A stretch of DNA of 64,000 nt, taken from positions 992,001-1,056,000 of the forward strand of contig CP136537.1 of NCBI GenBank assembly GCA_051016155.1, in the 5' to 3' direction. Source of the DNA: RCC90-49c sp051016155 (GTDB lineage Bacteria > Bacteroidota > Bacteroidia > Cytophagales > Amoebophilaceae). Numbering within the stretch: the first letter of the stretch is position 1; each line of letters starts with the position of its first letter. The notes below the pieces were generated by a model that was not told the DNA's origin, did not search any database, and worked only from the letters and a program-made list of their open reading frames with translations. Below, piece by piece: positions 50,645-58,202 of the stretch. The position numbers and the translations under genes are program-made.

Positions 50645-51655
50645 TTACGAAGCACTATCGTTGATAGTGTACAAGTAGCGATATTGAGTGATGTAGTCAT
50701 AGTCAGTAGGGTTTCCAGTCTCACTGATCTCTGCTTCTGGCACCGTTTGTGGGGTAAGATTGCTGTTAGTGAGTTTGTACCACTGATTGTTCCATCGGAA
50801 GTAGGTAATGGCTTCTAGGTCATCGGATGTTCCTGTAGACACTGTCTTCTTTTTTTTAGAGCGTTTCTCTATCCAGGCCCCGACCAGCTTGTATTCTATG
50901 TCTTTTTTTTCACCATTGCATGCTGCTGGGAGCGTAATGCTGGGAGATATAGTTATCGTTTTGTCTGTTTCAGGATGAGTATTATCCGAAACTCGCGTTA
51001 AAAAGTTGGCAGGTGGATACTGACAGAAAAGTAGATCAGATAATTGGGTTTTAACAACTGAACCACTTACCTTTTGCGCTTTTTCTTCAAAGAGCGTCTT
51101 CATAGAAGGTTGTGAGACATGTGTAGCCTCAAATGTAAGTGCGACACTATGTACTCTCTGCGCAAAAAGGTATGGCCTATGTTGCATAGTACCAAAACTG
51201 GGTACTGAGTTGCCAAGTGTCCCCCAAGGCCCTAAAACCACCCCCTCTTTGAGGGGACTTTTGAATAATAGATCAAATTGATTTTGAATATCTTGCTTTT
51301 GCTCTTCTCCACCTCCTGTTCTAATGTATGTTATAATGGCTTCGAGCGGTTGGGAGAAAGTAGGAAAGAAGTTTCTGAAGCGATCTTCTCTGATGTTATG
51401 GTCATTATACTCCTCCGAAAACGGACTAGGCCCTTCACACGCTGCTAGTAAGTAGCATGTTGAAATAGTCGCAAATTCTTTGTATTCAAGCGTTCCGCTC
51501 ACCGGCAAAGTCCCGGGAGTATCTGCTCGGGTTATTTTCGCTTTTTTCTCTTCCTTGGCAGGGGGCGGCGTATTTTCTTTTTGTCCGCAGCTGGTGGCTA
51601 GGAGCAAGAGTGCTAGGGCGCTTCTCAGCAGTGCGTGGGTATATCTTTTTTGCAT
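50645..51655 (-). CDS. Lipoprotein of unknown function, with weak ubiquitin-specific-protease-like pattern
   Basis: 336 residues. Signal peptide and lipobox (LLLLATSCGQKEN), then a charged linker. Two regions recall eukaryotic-type ubiquitin-specific proteases: a cysteine-box-like FATISTCYLLAACEGPSPF (about residues 61-79), and a C-terminal stretch IEYKLVGAWIEKR ... AITYFRWNNQWYKLTNSNLT that resembles the His box YxLxaV...GHYxAyxr..WyxfnDs. The catalytic His and Asp are not at the expected places. This is a pattern reading only; the protein may be unrelated. It has its own terminator, so it is a single-gene unit. Confidence 0.55.
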   Translation of the reverse strand: MQKRYTHALLRSALALLLLATSCGQKENTPPPAKEEKKAKITRADTPGTLPVSGTLEYKEFATISTCYLLAACEGPSPFSEEYNDHNIREDRFRNFFPTFSQPLEAIITYIRTGGGEEQKQDIQNQFDLLFKSPLKEGVVLGPWGTLGNSVPSFGTMQHRPYLFAQRVHSVALTFEATHVSQPSMKTLFEEKAQKVSGSVVKTQLSDLLFCQYPPANFLTRVSDNTHPETDKTITISPSITLPAACNGEKKDIEYKLVGAWIEKRSKKKKTVSTGTSDDLEAITYFRWNNQWYKLTNSNLTPQTVPEAEISETGNPTDYDYITQYRYLYTINDSAS

Positions 51656-51995
51656 CTTACTATTCTATTTTTTCATTAATGGATCAAATGTATGCATCAA
51701 GAGATATTTCCACAAATGGATCCCCAAAGTGAGGCCAGCGTCGCGTAGGAAGCTGGGGCAGGCAGTGTTTACATTTGCCCAGGCTCATTGGCACGTTACA
51801 GGTAAAGCTGAGAGCTAACTGCCCTTTTTCCCCCTTGTCCTTCTGATCGTTAGCAAAGGAACGTTGCATAGTGTGGAGCTCGCAGAGATGCTTCACTGCG
51901 TTCAGCATGACAAATGGGGAAGGAGCAACTATACCCTGGACGGACATTAACTTTAGCAGCATAGAGAATAACAATCAACACGACCTAGCACAAAA
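51656..51995. other. Intergenic stretch with dispersed repeat, no credible gene
   Basis: 340 bases upstream of both divergent genes. GC-richer part 51715-51830 and the TCAT-type repeat at 51877-51917 give rise to minus-strand frames containing LNAVKHL, a translation typical of such intergenic repeats rather than a protein. The promoters of ogt and of the lipoprotein must lie here. Confidence 0.55.
51877..51917 (-). repeat. Dispersed repeat of the TCATnnTGAACnnAGTGAAGCAT type
   Basis: The complement reads GTCATGCTGAACGCAGTGAA followed by GCATCTCTGCGAGC. Fourth and most typical copy in this window. Confidence 0.6.
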
Positions 51996-52514
51996 ATGAA
52001 AAATCACACGGCAGCCAAGCCTATATTCTACACTTATGTCGATATGCCTATAGGCAAAATGCTACTAGTGGCGCAAGGAGCTACCCTCACGGGCACTTAC
52101 GTGGTAGGGCAAAAAGGATTCCCTACCATGGAGCCGCATTGGCAACAGAATGATGAGGTAGCATGCTTCCAATCGCTGAAGCAACAGCTGTCCCACTATT
52201 TCAACGGCACGCTTACCCAGTTCAGTGTGGACTATGCGTTGGAGGGCACCCCCTTGCAAAAAGAAACTTGGCAGCAGCTGAGTGCCCTCTCCTATGGACA
52301 GCCCATAAGCTACAAAGCCCTGGCCCAACGAACCTCGTTTCCCCACGCCGTCAGAGCTGTGGCCACCGCCGTGGGCGCCAATCCTTTGTTGATCATATTG
52401 CCCTGCCATCGTGTGCTACGAAGCAATGGCCAGTTGGGCGGTTATGCCGCAGGCTTGTCCGTCAAGAAGCAATTGCTCAACTTAGAGCAAGGAAGTAAAT
52501 ACCAGCTGGCATGA
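51996..52514 (+). CDS. ogt: Methylated-DNA--protein-cysteine methyltransferase
   Basis: 172 residues. Takes the methyl group from O6-methylguanine onto its own cysteine in ILPCHRVLRSNGQLGGYAAG; the recognition-helix region AQRTSFPHAVRAVATAVGAN precedes it. The N-terminal ribonuclease-like domain (YTYVDMPIGKMLLVAQGATL) is of the Ogt/MGMT type without the Ada fusion. Convergent with uvrB, 23 bases apart. Confidence 0.94.
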   Translation: MKNHTAAKPIFYTYVDMPIGKMLLVAQGATLTGTYVVGQKGFPTMEPHWQQNDEVACFQSLKQQLSHYFNGTLTQFSVDYALEGTPLQKETWQQLSALSYGQPISYKALAQRTSFPHAVRAVATAVGANPLLIILPCHRVLRSNGQLGGYAAGLSVKKQLLNLEQGSKYQLA

Positions 52515-52537
52515 TGGGTTGACTGACACACCATGAT

Positions 52538-54562
52538 TCACTGTCCCTTCTCTTTCACTGACTTTTCTAAGGCCATTAGCTCATCCCGCAGTCGAGCAGC
52601 TTCTGTAAAATCCAAGGCCTGGGCAGCTGCCTCCATCCTGCGTTGCGTTTCTTGCAGCAGCTTTTTCAGTTGATCTTGGCTCATATAGCTGATCATAGGG
52701 TCTGCAGCCAGGGCATGCGCGTCGTCTTCTATATGATACTGCTTGCGGCCTTTCTGGTCTGCTACCTTGGTCTGCTCCAGGATGCGCTCTTTGGTTTTGT
52801 GCACAGACTGCGGCGTAATGTTATGCGCCTTGTTATACGCCATCTGGAGGCTCCTGCGTCGGTTGGTCTCATTGATGGCCGTCTCCATAGAGGCAGTCAT
52901 TGTGTCTGCATACATAATGACCTTGCCATGCTCATTCCTGGCGGCCCGCCCAATGGTCTGCACCAATGAGCGCACATTGCGCAGAAAACCTTCTTTGTCC
53001 GCATCCAGAATGGCTACGAGCGACACCTCAGGCAGGTCCAGACCTTCTCTGAGCAGGTTCACACCTACGAGCACATCAAACACGCCGAGGCGCAGCTCGC
53101 GCAGAATCTCTACACGGTCCAAGGTTTTTACATCAGAGTGGATATAGCGGCACTTGACGCCAGCCCGCTCCAAGTACTTAGTCAGCTCTTCTGCCATGCG
53201 TTTGGTCAGCGTAGTAATCAGGACACGCTCTTCCAATTGAATGCGCTGATGGACCTCATCGAGCAGGTCGTCGATTTGGTGGATGCTGGGCCTCACCTCT
53301 ATTTCAGGATCGAGCAAGCCTGTGGGGCGGATGATTTGCTCCACCACTACGCCGTCTGACTGCCGCAGCTCATACTCTGCAGGCGTAGCACTGACATAAA
53401 CCACCTGGTTGATCAGCGATTCAAACTCATTAAAGCTCAAAGGTCTGTTGTCCAGCGCTGCAGGCAACCGAAAAGCATGGTCCACCAGATTCATCTTTCT
53501 AGAACGGTCGCCGCCCCACATGGCCCGGAGCTGGGGCATGGTCACGTGGCTTTCGTCGATGACCAGCAGATAGTCCTTAGGAAAATAGTCGAGCAAACAG
53601 AAAGGCCGTGCCCCTGGCTGGCGCCGATCAAAATAGCGCGAATAGTTCTCTACGCCTGAACAATAGCCCAGCTCGCGCAGCATCTCCAAGTCCAGCTCCG
53701 TTCTTTCTTTGATGCGCTTGGCTTCTTCAAAGCAGTGTTGGGCCTCAAAAAACTGGATCTGGGCCACCAGGTCAGCCTGTATCTCTTGGATGGCCTGGGC
53801 CAGCACGTCTTTGCTAGTCACAAAAAGGTTGGCTGGGAAGATGATCACTTCTTGTTCTTCAGCCAGTTGCGTGCCTGTAGTGGGATCAATGCTATGGATC
53901 GCCTCGATCTCATCGCCCCAAAAGAAAAAGCGATATGCATGGTCTGCATAGGCCAGGAAGACATCGACCGTATCTCCTTTCACACGAAAATTGCCCCGCT
54001 CAAAGGCCTGGTCATTTCTGCTGTAGAGAATATCTACCAACGTGCGCAGCAACTGATTACGAGCGATCTGCTGACCCACTTTGACGTGAACCACATTTTT
54101 GCCAAACTCTTCAGGATTACCAATACCGTAGATGCACGACACCGAGGCTACCACCACGACGTCTCTCCTGCCAGTGAGCAGCGCAGAGGTAGCGCGTAGG
54201 CGCAGCTTTTCTAGCTCTTGGTTGATTGCTAAGTCCTTTTCGATATAAACGTTAGTGGCAGGAATGAAAGCTTCGGGCTGGTAGTAATCATAGTAAGACA
54301 CAAAATACTCTACCGCATTCTCTGGAAAGAACTGCCTGAGCTCGCCATACAATTGCGCAGCCAGCGTTTTGTTGTGGCTAATGATCAGCGTGGGCCGGTT
54401 GAGCTTTTGGATGACATTGGCAACCGTAAAGGTTTTTCCTGAACCCGTAACGCCCAGCAGCGTTTGGGCAGCCTCACCCCGCACTACGCCCTCAGCCAGC
54501 TGCTGAATCGCCTTGGGCTGATCACCTGTAGGGGCATAAGGCGCTGAGAGCTTGAAAGCCAT
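52538..54562 (-). CDS. uvrB: Excinuclease ABC subunit B
   Basis: 674 residues, full length. Walker A in LLGVTGSGKTFTVANV; the damage-probing beta-hairpin region EYFVSYYDYYQPEAFIPATN; helicase motifs DESHVTMPQLRAMWGGDRSR, RVLITTLTKRMAEELTKYL, and GVNLLREGLDLPEVSLVAIL with DADKEGFLR; C-terminal UVR motif (LLQETQRRMEAAAQALDFTE) for UvrC binding. Loads damage from UvrA and directs UvrC incision. Confidence 0.97.
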   Translation of the reverse strand: MAFKLSAPYAPTGDQPKAIQQLAEGVVRGEAAQTLLGVTGSGKTFTVANVIQKLNRPTLIISHNKTLAAQLYGELRQFFPENAVEYFVSYYDYYQPEAFIPATNVYIEKDLAINQELEKLRLRATSALLTGRRDVVVVASVSCIYGIGNPEEFGKNVVHVKVGQQIARNQLLRTLVDILYSRNDQAFERGNFRVKGDTVDVFLAYADHAYRFFFWGDEIEAIHSIDPTTGTQLAEEQEVIIFPANLFVTSKDVLAQAIQEIQADLVAQIQFFEAQHCFEEAKRIKERTELDLEMLRELGYCSGVENYSRYFDRRQPGARPFCLLDYFPKDYLLVIDESHVTMPQLRAMWGGDRSRKMNLVDHAFRLPAALDNRPLSFNEFESLINQVVYVSATPAEYELRQSDGVVVEQIIRPTGLLDPEIEVRPSIHQIDDLLDEVHQRIQLEERVLITTLTKRMAEELTKYLERAGVKCRYIHSDVKTLDRVEILRELRLGVFDVLVGVNLLREGLDLPEVSLVAILDADKEGFLRNVRSLVQTIGRAARNEHGKVIMYADTMTASMETAINETNRRRSLQMAYNKAHNITPQSVHKTKERILEQTKVADQKGRKQYHIEDDAHALAADPMISYMSQDQLKKLLQETQRRMEAAAQALDFTEAARLRDELMALEKSVKEKGQ

Positions 54563-54639
54563 GATTCTAGTTATCTATTGTCGGTGATCAATGGGGAATT
54601 GACATCTACCATCAGCAGATCATCTTGAATTCAAATAAC

Positions 54640-54767
54640 AAATGACTAAATAATTCAATCACTCAATAAGCCAATAATTAAATGATCAAATGATTTAATC
54701 ACCCAATGACCCAATCACTCAATAACTCAATGATCTAATAAACAAATGAGCCAATAATTAAATAATC
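54640..54767 (+). repeat. 8-bp-period intergenic array, 16 perfect units (longest copy)
   Basis: Sixteen consecutive octamers, none interrupted, all fitting HAATVANY: positions 2-4 always AAT and 6 always A; position 1 is A, C or T, position 5 is A, C or G, position 7 is any base, position 8 is C or T. Examples: AAATGACT, CAATCACT, TAATAAAC. The last unit and part of the one before reach into the stop codon and final residues of the ABC exporter gene. Confidence 0.9.
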
Positions 54768-56389
54768 AGCCGCCCTGCCTGCAACCGATAGATCCGTTCA
54801 AAGCCCTGGACCAGCGACACTCTGTGGGTCACTAAAATCACAGTAGGCACTGCTTGGAGCACAAGTTGCAATAATTCTTGCGCACTGTCTTCGTCCAAGG
54901 CACTCAGCGTCTCATCCAGAATGAGCACCTCGGGCTGATAGCTCAGGCTGCGCGCCAGCAGCATCCGTTGTTTTTCGCCACTGCTCAACTTTTTGCCTCC
55001 CTCACCAGTGGTTTGGTCCAGGCGGTCTTTGAGATAAGCCAGAGGAGCTGTCTGCGCAGATGAAGCCGAAATCATCAGATTATCCGCCAGGGTGCCTTGC
55101 ACGATGTGGGCTTCTTGGTCTACCAAATGGATATACTGGCCAATGGTAGCCAGTGAGAGCTGCTGCATAGGCGTGCCATACAGCCGTACCTCCCCTTGGG
55201 TAGGCTGGTAAATGCCGGCCAGTACATGACAAAGCGTACTTTTCCCTACGCCTGAAGGGCCCATGAGCGCCAGCTTGTCTCCTGGATGGATGTCCAAGGA
55301 AACGTCTTGCAAGAGAGTTGGATCGTGTCCAGCATAAGAAAAAGATACCTGCCGGGCTTGTAGTACTGGTGGCTGGGCTGTCAGCCTTGCTGAAGAGACG
55401 CTCAGGGACGTTTCAGGAGCAGCGTGCGTAGGCAAAGCCAGTATATCCAATACCTTCTTGAGATCAATCACACTGCCGAACAATCCCCGCAAATGGTCGG
55501 TGATCCGGTACATCTGGCTGTGTATTGCAAAGATGTAACCCTTGATGACCACAAAATCAGGCACAGTGAGCTGGCCAGCCCGTAGCAAAAGCACTAAGTG
55601 CCCCACCAGCCCGCCTGCAATGACAAAGAACAAGACAGACTGCACCAAGTGCATGGTGTGCAATTGTGCATTGTTGCGCAGCCATCCTTGGGCCTCGGTA
55701 TCAAAGAGCTGGTTCAGGCGCGCCTCTTCTTCCTCCAAATGGAACCGAGAGAATTTGGTATTGCGCAGGCTATCGCTCATGGCTGTTCTGACCTGGTCAG
55801 TAGCTTCCCACAAGTGGCGGCGCGACTGCAAAAAGCTGCGCAGGGCCCTGTATACATAGCCATAAGTAAGGAGCACCAAGGGCGGAAAATACCAGGTGCA
55901 ACGATGCACTTGCAGCATGGTCACGGAAAAGGCCCCGATCTTGAGCAGCGCAGGCAAGATGGTAACAAAGGTGATGCGCATGAAATGCCGAATGCTCATG
56001 CCCACGCGCGTGTTAGCACTCACAATTTCTGTGACGCCGTAGTGTTCCCAGGCTTTGAGCGGCACTTGATGAAGCTGCATGATGACGCGCAAGCGGATGT
56101 CCCGAATCGCCTGGTTGACGATATGAAAAAAGATGATTTCACGCGGTCTGTCCAGCACAATGGAAGCACACCAAGCGCATAAGAGCAGGCCCACGACGAG
56201 CAGTACCGTGTTCAGAGGTAAGTCATGGTAATGTTTGAGCAGATAGCCCAACAACCAAGGCGCTGCCGCATACGCCAGCGTGTTGAGTAGCACAATGCCC
56301 ACTGTGATGGCAGTAGCTACGCGACTGGCCCTATCTTTCCACAAAAAAGGGACGACAAGAAGAAAAGTGCGTTGAAGTAGGGTGTACAT
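54758..56389 (-). CDS. ABC exporter, fused permease and ATPase
   Basis: 543 residues. N-terminal membrane domain with about six helices (VVPFLWKD..., AYAAAPWLLGYLL, VLLVVGLLLCAWCASIV and others). C-terminal ATPase: Walker A LALMGPSGVGKSTLCHVLAG, Q-loop IHLVDQEA, signature KKLSSGEKQRMLLARSL, Walker B EVLILDETLSALDE, H-loop VTHRVSL. The D-E-T-L sequence after Walker B replaces the usual D-E-P-T/A. An MsbA/multidrug-like half-exporter; its cargo is unknown. The last codons overlap the octamer array 54640-54767. Confidence 0.9.
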   Translation of the reverse strand: MYTLLQRTFLLVVPFLWKDRASRVATAITVGIVLLNTLAYAAAPWLLGYLLKHYHDLPLNTVLLVVGLLLCAWCASIVLDRPREIIFFHIVNQAIRDIRLRVIMQLHQVPLKAWEHYGVTEIVSANTRVGMSIRHFMRITFVTILPALLKIGAFSVTMLQVHRCTWYFPPLVLLTYGYVYRALRSFLQSRRHLWEATDQVRTAMSDSLRNTKFSRFHLEEEEARLNQLFDTEAQGWLRNNAQLHTMHLVQSVLFFVIAGGLVGHLVLLLRAGQLTVPDFVVIKGYIFAIHSQMYRITDHLRGLFGSVIDLKKVLDILALPTHAAPETSLSVSSARLTAQPPVLQARQVSFSYAGHDPTLLQDVSLDIHPGDKLALMGPSGVGKSTLCHVLAGIYQPTQGEVRLYGTPMQQLSLATIGQYIHLVDQEAHIVQGTLADNLMISASSAQTAPLAYLKDRLDQTTGEGGKKLSSGEKQRMLLARSLSYQPEVLILDETLSALDEDSAQELLQLVLQAVPTVILVTHRVSLVQGFERIYRLQAGRLII

Positions 56390-56488
56390 GAAGGCTAGCT
56401 AGAGCAATGCGTAGCCAAAGTTAAAGGATAGAGTGGGAGGAGCGAAATGGAAGAGGCCTTGGCAGGGCTTGGTCAGGGCAGGCGTGTA

Positions 56489-56519
56489 ATAAAAAAGGCG
56501 CAAGCGAGAGTGCTTGCGC
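56489..56519 (-). terminator. Rho-independent terminator of the gene at 56541
   Basis: On the minus strand GCGCAAGC-ACTCTC-GCTTGCGC forms an 8-bp GC-rich stem, followed by CC and six T. It begins 21 bases after the stop codon. Confidence 0.85.
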
Positions 56520-56540
56520 TTGCAATTCAGCTTTTTTCAT

Positions 56541-57377
56541 TTAAGGTCTCAGCTGCCCTTCTTGTCTCTTACTGACACTTATAACTTGTCCTGTTGCATC
56601 TTTGATAATGAAGACTACAGAGAACTTATTGGTTATACCCATGTCTGTTTTCAGATTCTTTTCTTGTTTGACTGTAAGTGTATGAGTTATACCCCCACGA
56701 GGTGCAATATCGGTACTTGAAGAAGGCGTATCTTGTCTATGTTTTCGCTCCCCGCCCTCATTATATATTTCCCAAGTATGTTTTATGCTCGCTGAAGATA
56801 TTGTCTCCGAGCTTACATTTTCAACATCAGCTCTAAAGTCAAAATCACTCCCCCCATCCCCACCAGTAATGGCAAGAGTAATCTTAAACTTACTTCTCCA
56901 CTCCACTTGCTGCTTGCTCACTTCTGTGCCTTCTTTTAATAAGCAGCATTCCATTCTAGCCGTGGCTACTCCTTCGTAACTGTCTGGATGCATACCGAAG
57001 TCTATTGCTTGGCCTGGATTAAAGGTAGAGTTGTCGCCAGCTACAGTTGATGCAGTCATAGTTCCTTCTATGGGAACGCTCAATCCTCCCTTAATAAGCT
57101 TGGCTTTTAGATTAGGAACATTGTTGCCGTCGTGGTCTTTGGCTTCTATCACTTTGGCTGTAAAGGAGTACTTCCCCAGGTCTATGGCTTCCTTCCCTTT
57201 ATTAACCAGCTTGGGTTTTCCATTCTCAATCTCCAAGGCTAATTCTTTTCCACTGTTAGAGTTACCACCCCCTTTTTTGGAGTTCCCACCACAGTTGGTA
57301 ATAGTCATCAATATGGCCAGGCCCATTAATGAAACCAGCCATTTTACTCTTTCCCCTTTTTTCTCTAAGTAACGCAT
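56541..57377 (-). CDS. Lipoprotein of unknown function
   Basis: 278 residues from the ATG at 57377. Signal peptide with a lipobox-like end (VSLMGLAILMTITNCGGNSKK) and a glycine/asparagine/lysine linker. The rest is beta-rich with two Ig-like halves: LALEIENGKPKLVNKGKEAI and FKITLAITGGDGGSDFDFRA followed by DVENVSSETISSASIKHTWE; it ends in a beta strand. The fold may be Ig-like; no family is recognised. Its own terminator follows. Confidence 0.65.
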   Translation of the reverse strand: MRYLEKKGERVKWLVSLMGLAILMTITNCGGNSKKGGGNSNSGKELALEIENGKPKLVNKGKEAIDLGKYSFTAKVIEAKDHDGNNVPNLKAKLIKGGLSVPIEGTMTASTVAGDNSTFNPGQAIDFGMHPDSYEGVATARMECCLLKEGTEVSKQQVEWRSKFKITLAITGGDGGSDFDFRADVENVSSETISSASIKHTWEIYNEGGERKHRQDTPSSSTDIAPRGGITHTLTVKQEKNLKTDMGITNKFSVVFIIKDATGQVISVSKRQEGQLRP

Positions 57378-57564
57378 GATACTAAAGTAGATATGTTTTT
57401 CGGATGCTTTTCGACACGAATCATTTGCCTTTTGTAGCCACAATATAGTAGCCAAAGTCTAAGTCAACAAGCATCTGATCGCTTTTCAGGTATGAGGAAG
57501 TGCCATTCACCTTGCTGGGTACAAGAGTGAGTATAATGCCCTCCCCAATTAGGATCAGTAATTA

Positions 57565-57966
57565 GTCAACCCTTAACAATTCAAATAAAACTGCTTTTTA
57601 TAGCTATACGGCCTATTTTATAGATAAGATATGGCTATTGTTCTATATTTCTGCGCACAGCATTGGCAAGGTCCTTGACCCAAGCTTGCCATTCCTTGCA
57701 AAAAGATACTTAGCGCAAAACCCGCCTAGGGCTAAGAAGCGTCAGCATCACGATAATTATCAGTGATCAAATCACTCAATCGTCCAATCAACAAATGACC
57801 AAATAACCCAATGATTCAGGTAGTTGTGTGCCCTCGCGGGGCCGCTTTTTTGGCGGCTCAAAAAAGGAGCTCGCCGAAGGCAAAGCATCTATTGAGCCCA
57901 TGTGACTTGTAAAAAAACGTATGCTTCATTGAATGACACTTAAAACAGGTATTCTTAAGGGTTAGC
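57565..57966. mobile_element. Possible non-autonomous element with IS5-like ends
   Basis: Left end GTCAACCCTTAACAATTC; complement of the right end GCTAACCCTTAAGAATAC. Both resemble GTTGACCCTTAAGAACTC at the ends of the IS5-like element at 14685-16179. TAATTA lies directly left (57559-57564) and, two bases beyond the right end, at 57969-57974, comparable to TATTTA around the intact element. No transposase inside, about 402 bp. Evidence is the ends only. Confidence 0.45.
57769..57816 (+). repeat. 8-bp-period intergenic array, 6 units
   Basis: AAATCACT, CAATCGTC, CAATCAAC, AAATGACC, AAATAACC, CAATGATT in exact register; five of six fit HAATVANY. Confidence 0.7.
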
Positions 57967-58202
57967 TATAATTAGGCAATGGGCTGATTTTATGCTGGGA
58001 GACTGCTAAAATTATTATGGACTTGAAAACGCCTGTATGTAAAGTATTACGAAGAGCGTTTATGCGCTTTGCAGTAGTCCTTATTCCCCTACTTCTTAAT
58101 TTCACACAGCCAGTCTCCTTGTTGGCTGCTTTGGCTTTTTTTTCGTCCTTTGCAGCTTCTCCCTGTGCAGCCAGCTGATCACAAAGACAAGTTTCATCTG
58201 CC

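Larger units (their letters stand above)
57378..58202. other. 825-bp intergenic stretch with a possible mobile-element remnant and octamer array
   Basis: No credible gene. It contains a segment bounded by inverted ends like those of the IS5-like element (57565-57966), inside which lies an octamer array (57769-57816) and a GC-rich hairpin-prone part (GGCCGCTTTTTTGGCGGCTC at about 57840-57860). The minus-strand frame over 57962-58519 overlaps the acyltransferase gene and is rejected. Confidence 0.55.

Noticed and set aside
51684..51974. 96-residue minus-strand protein
   Set aside because: It contains LNAVKHL, a translation of the TCAT-type dispersed repeat, and has no start signal or family.
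54640..54767. CRISPR-like array
   Set aside because: Units are 8 bp without separate repeats and spacers of 25-40 bp, and no cas gene is in the window.
55598..56182. 194-residue plus-strand frame inside the ABC exporter
   Set aside because: Antisense to membrane-domain coding sequence with conserved motifs on the minus strand.
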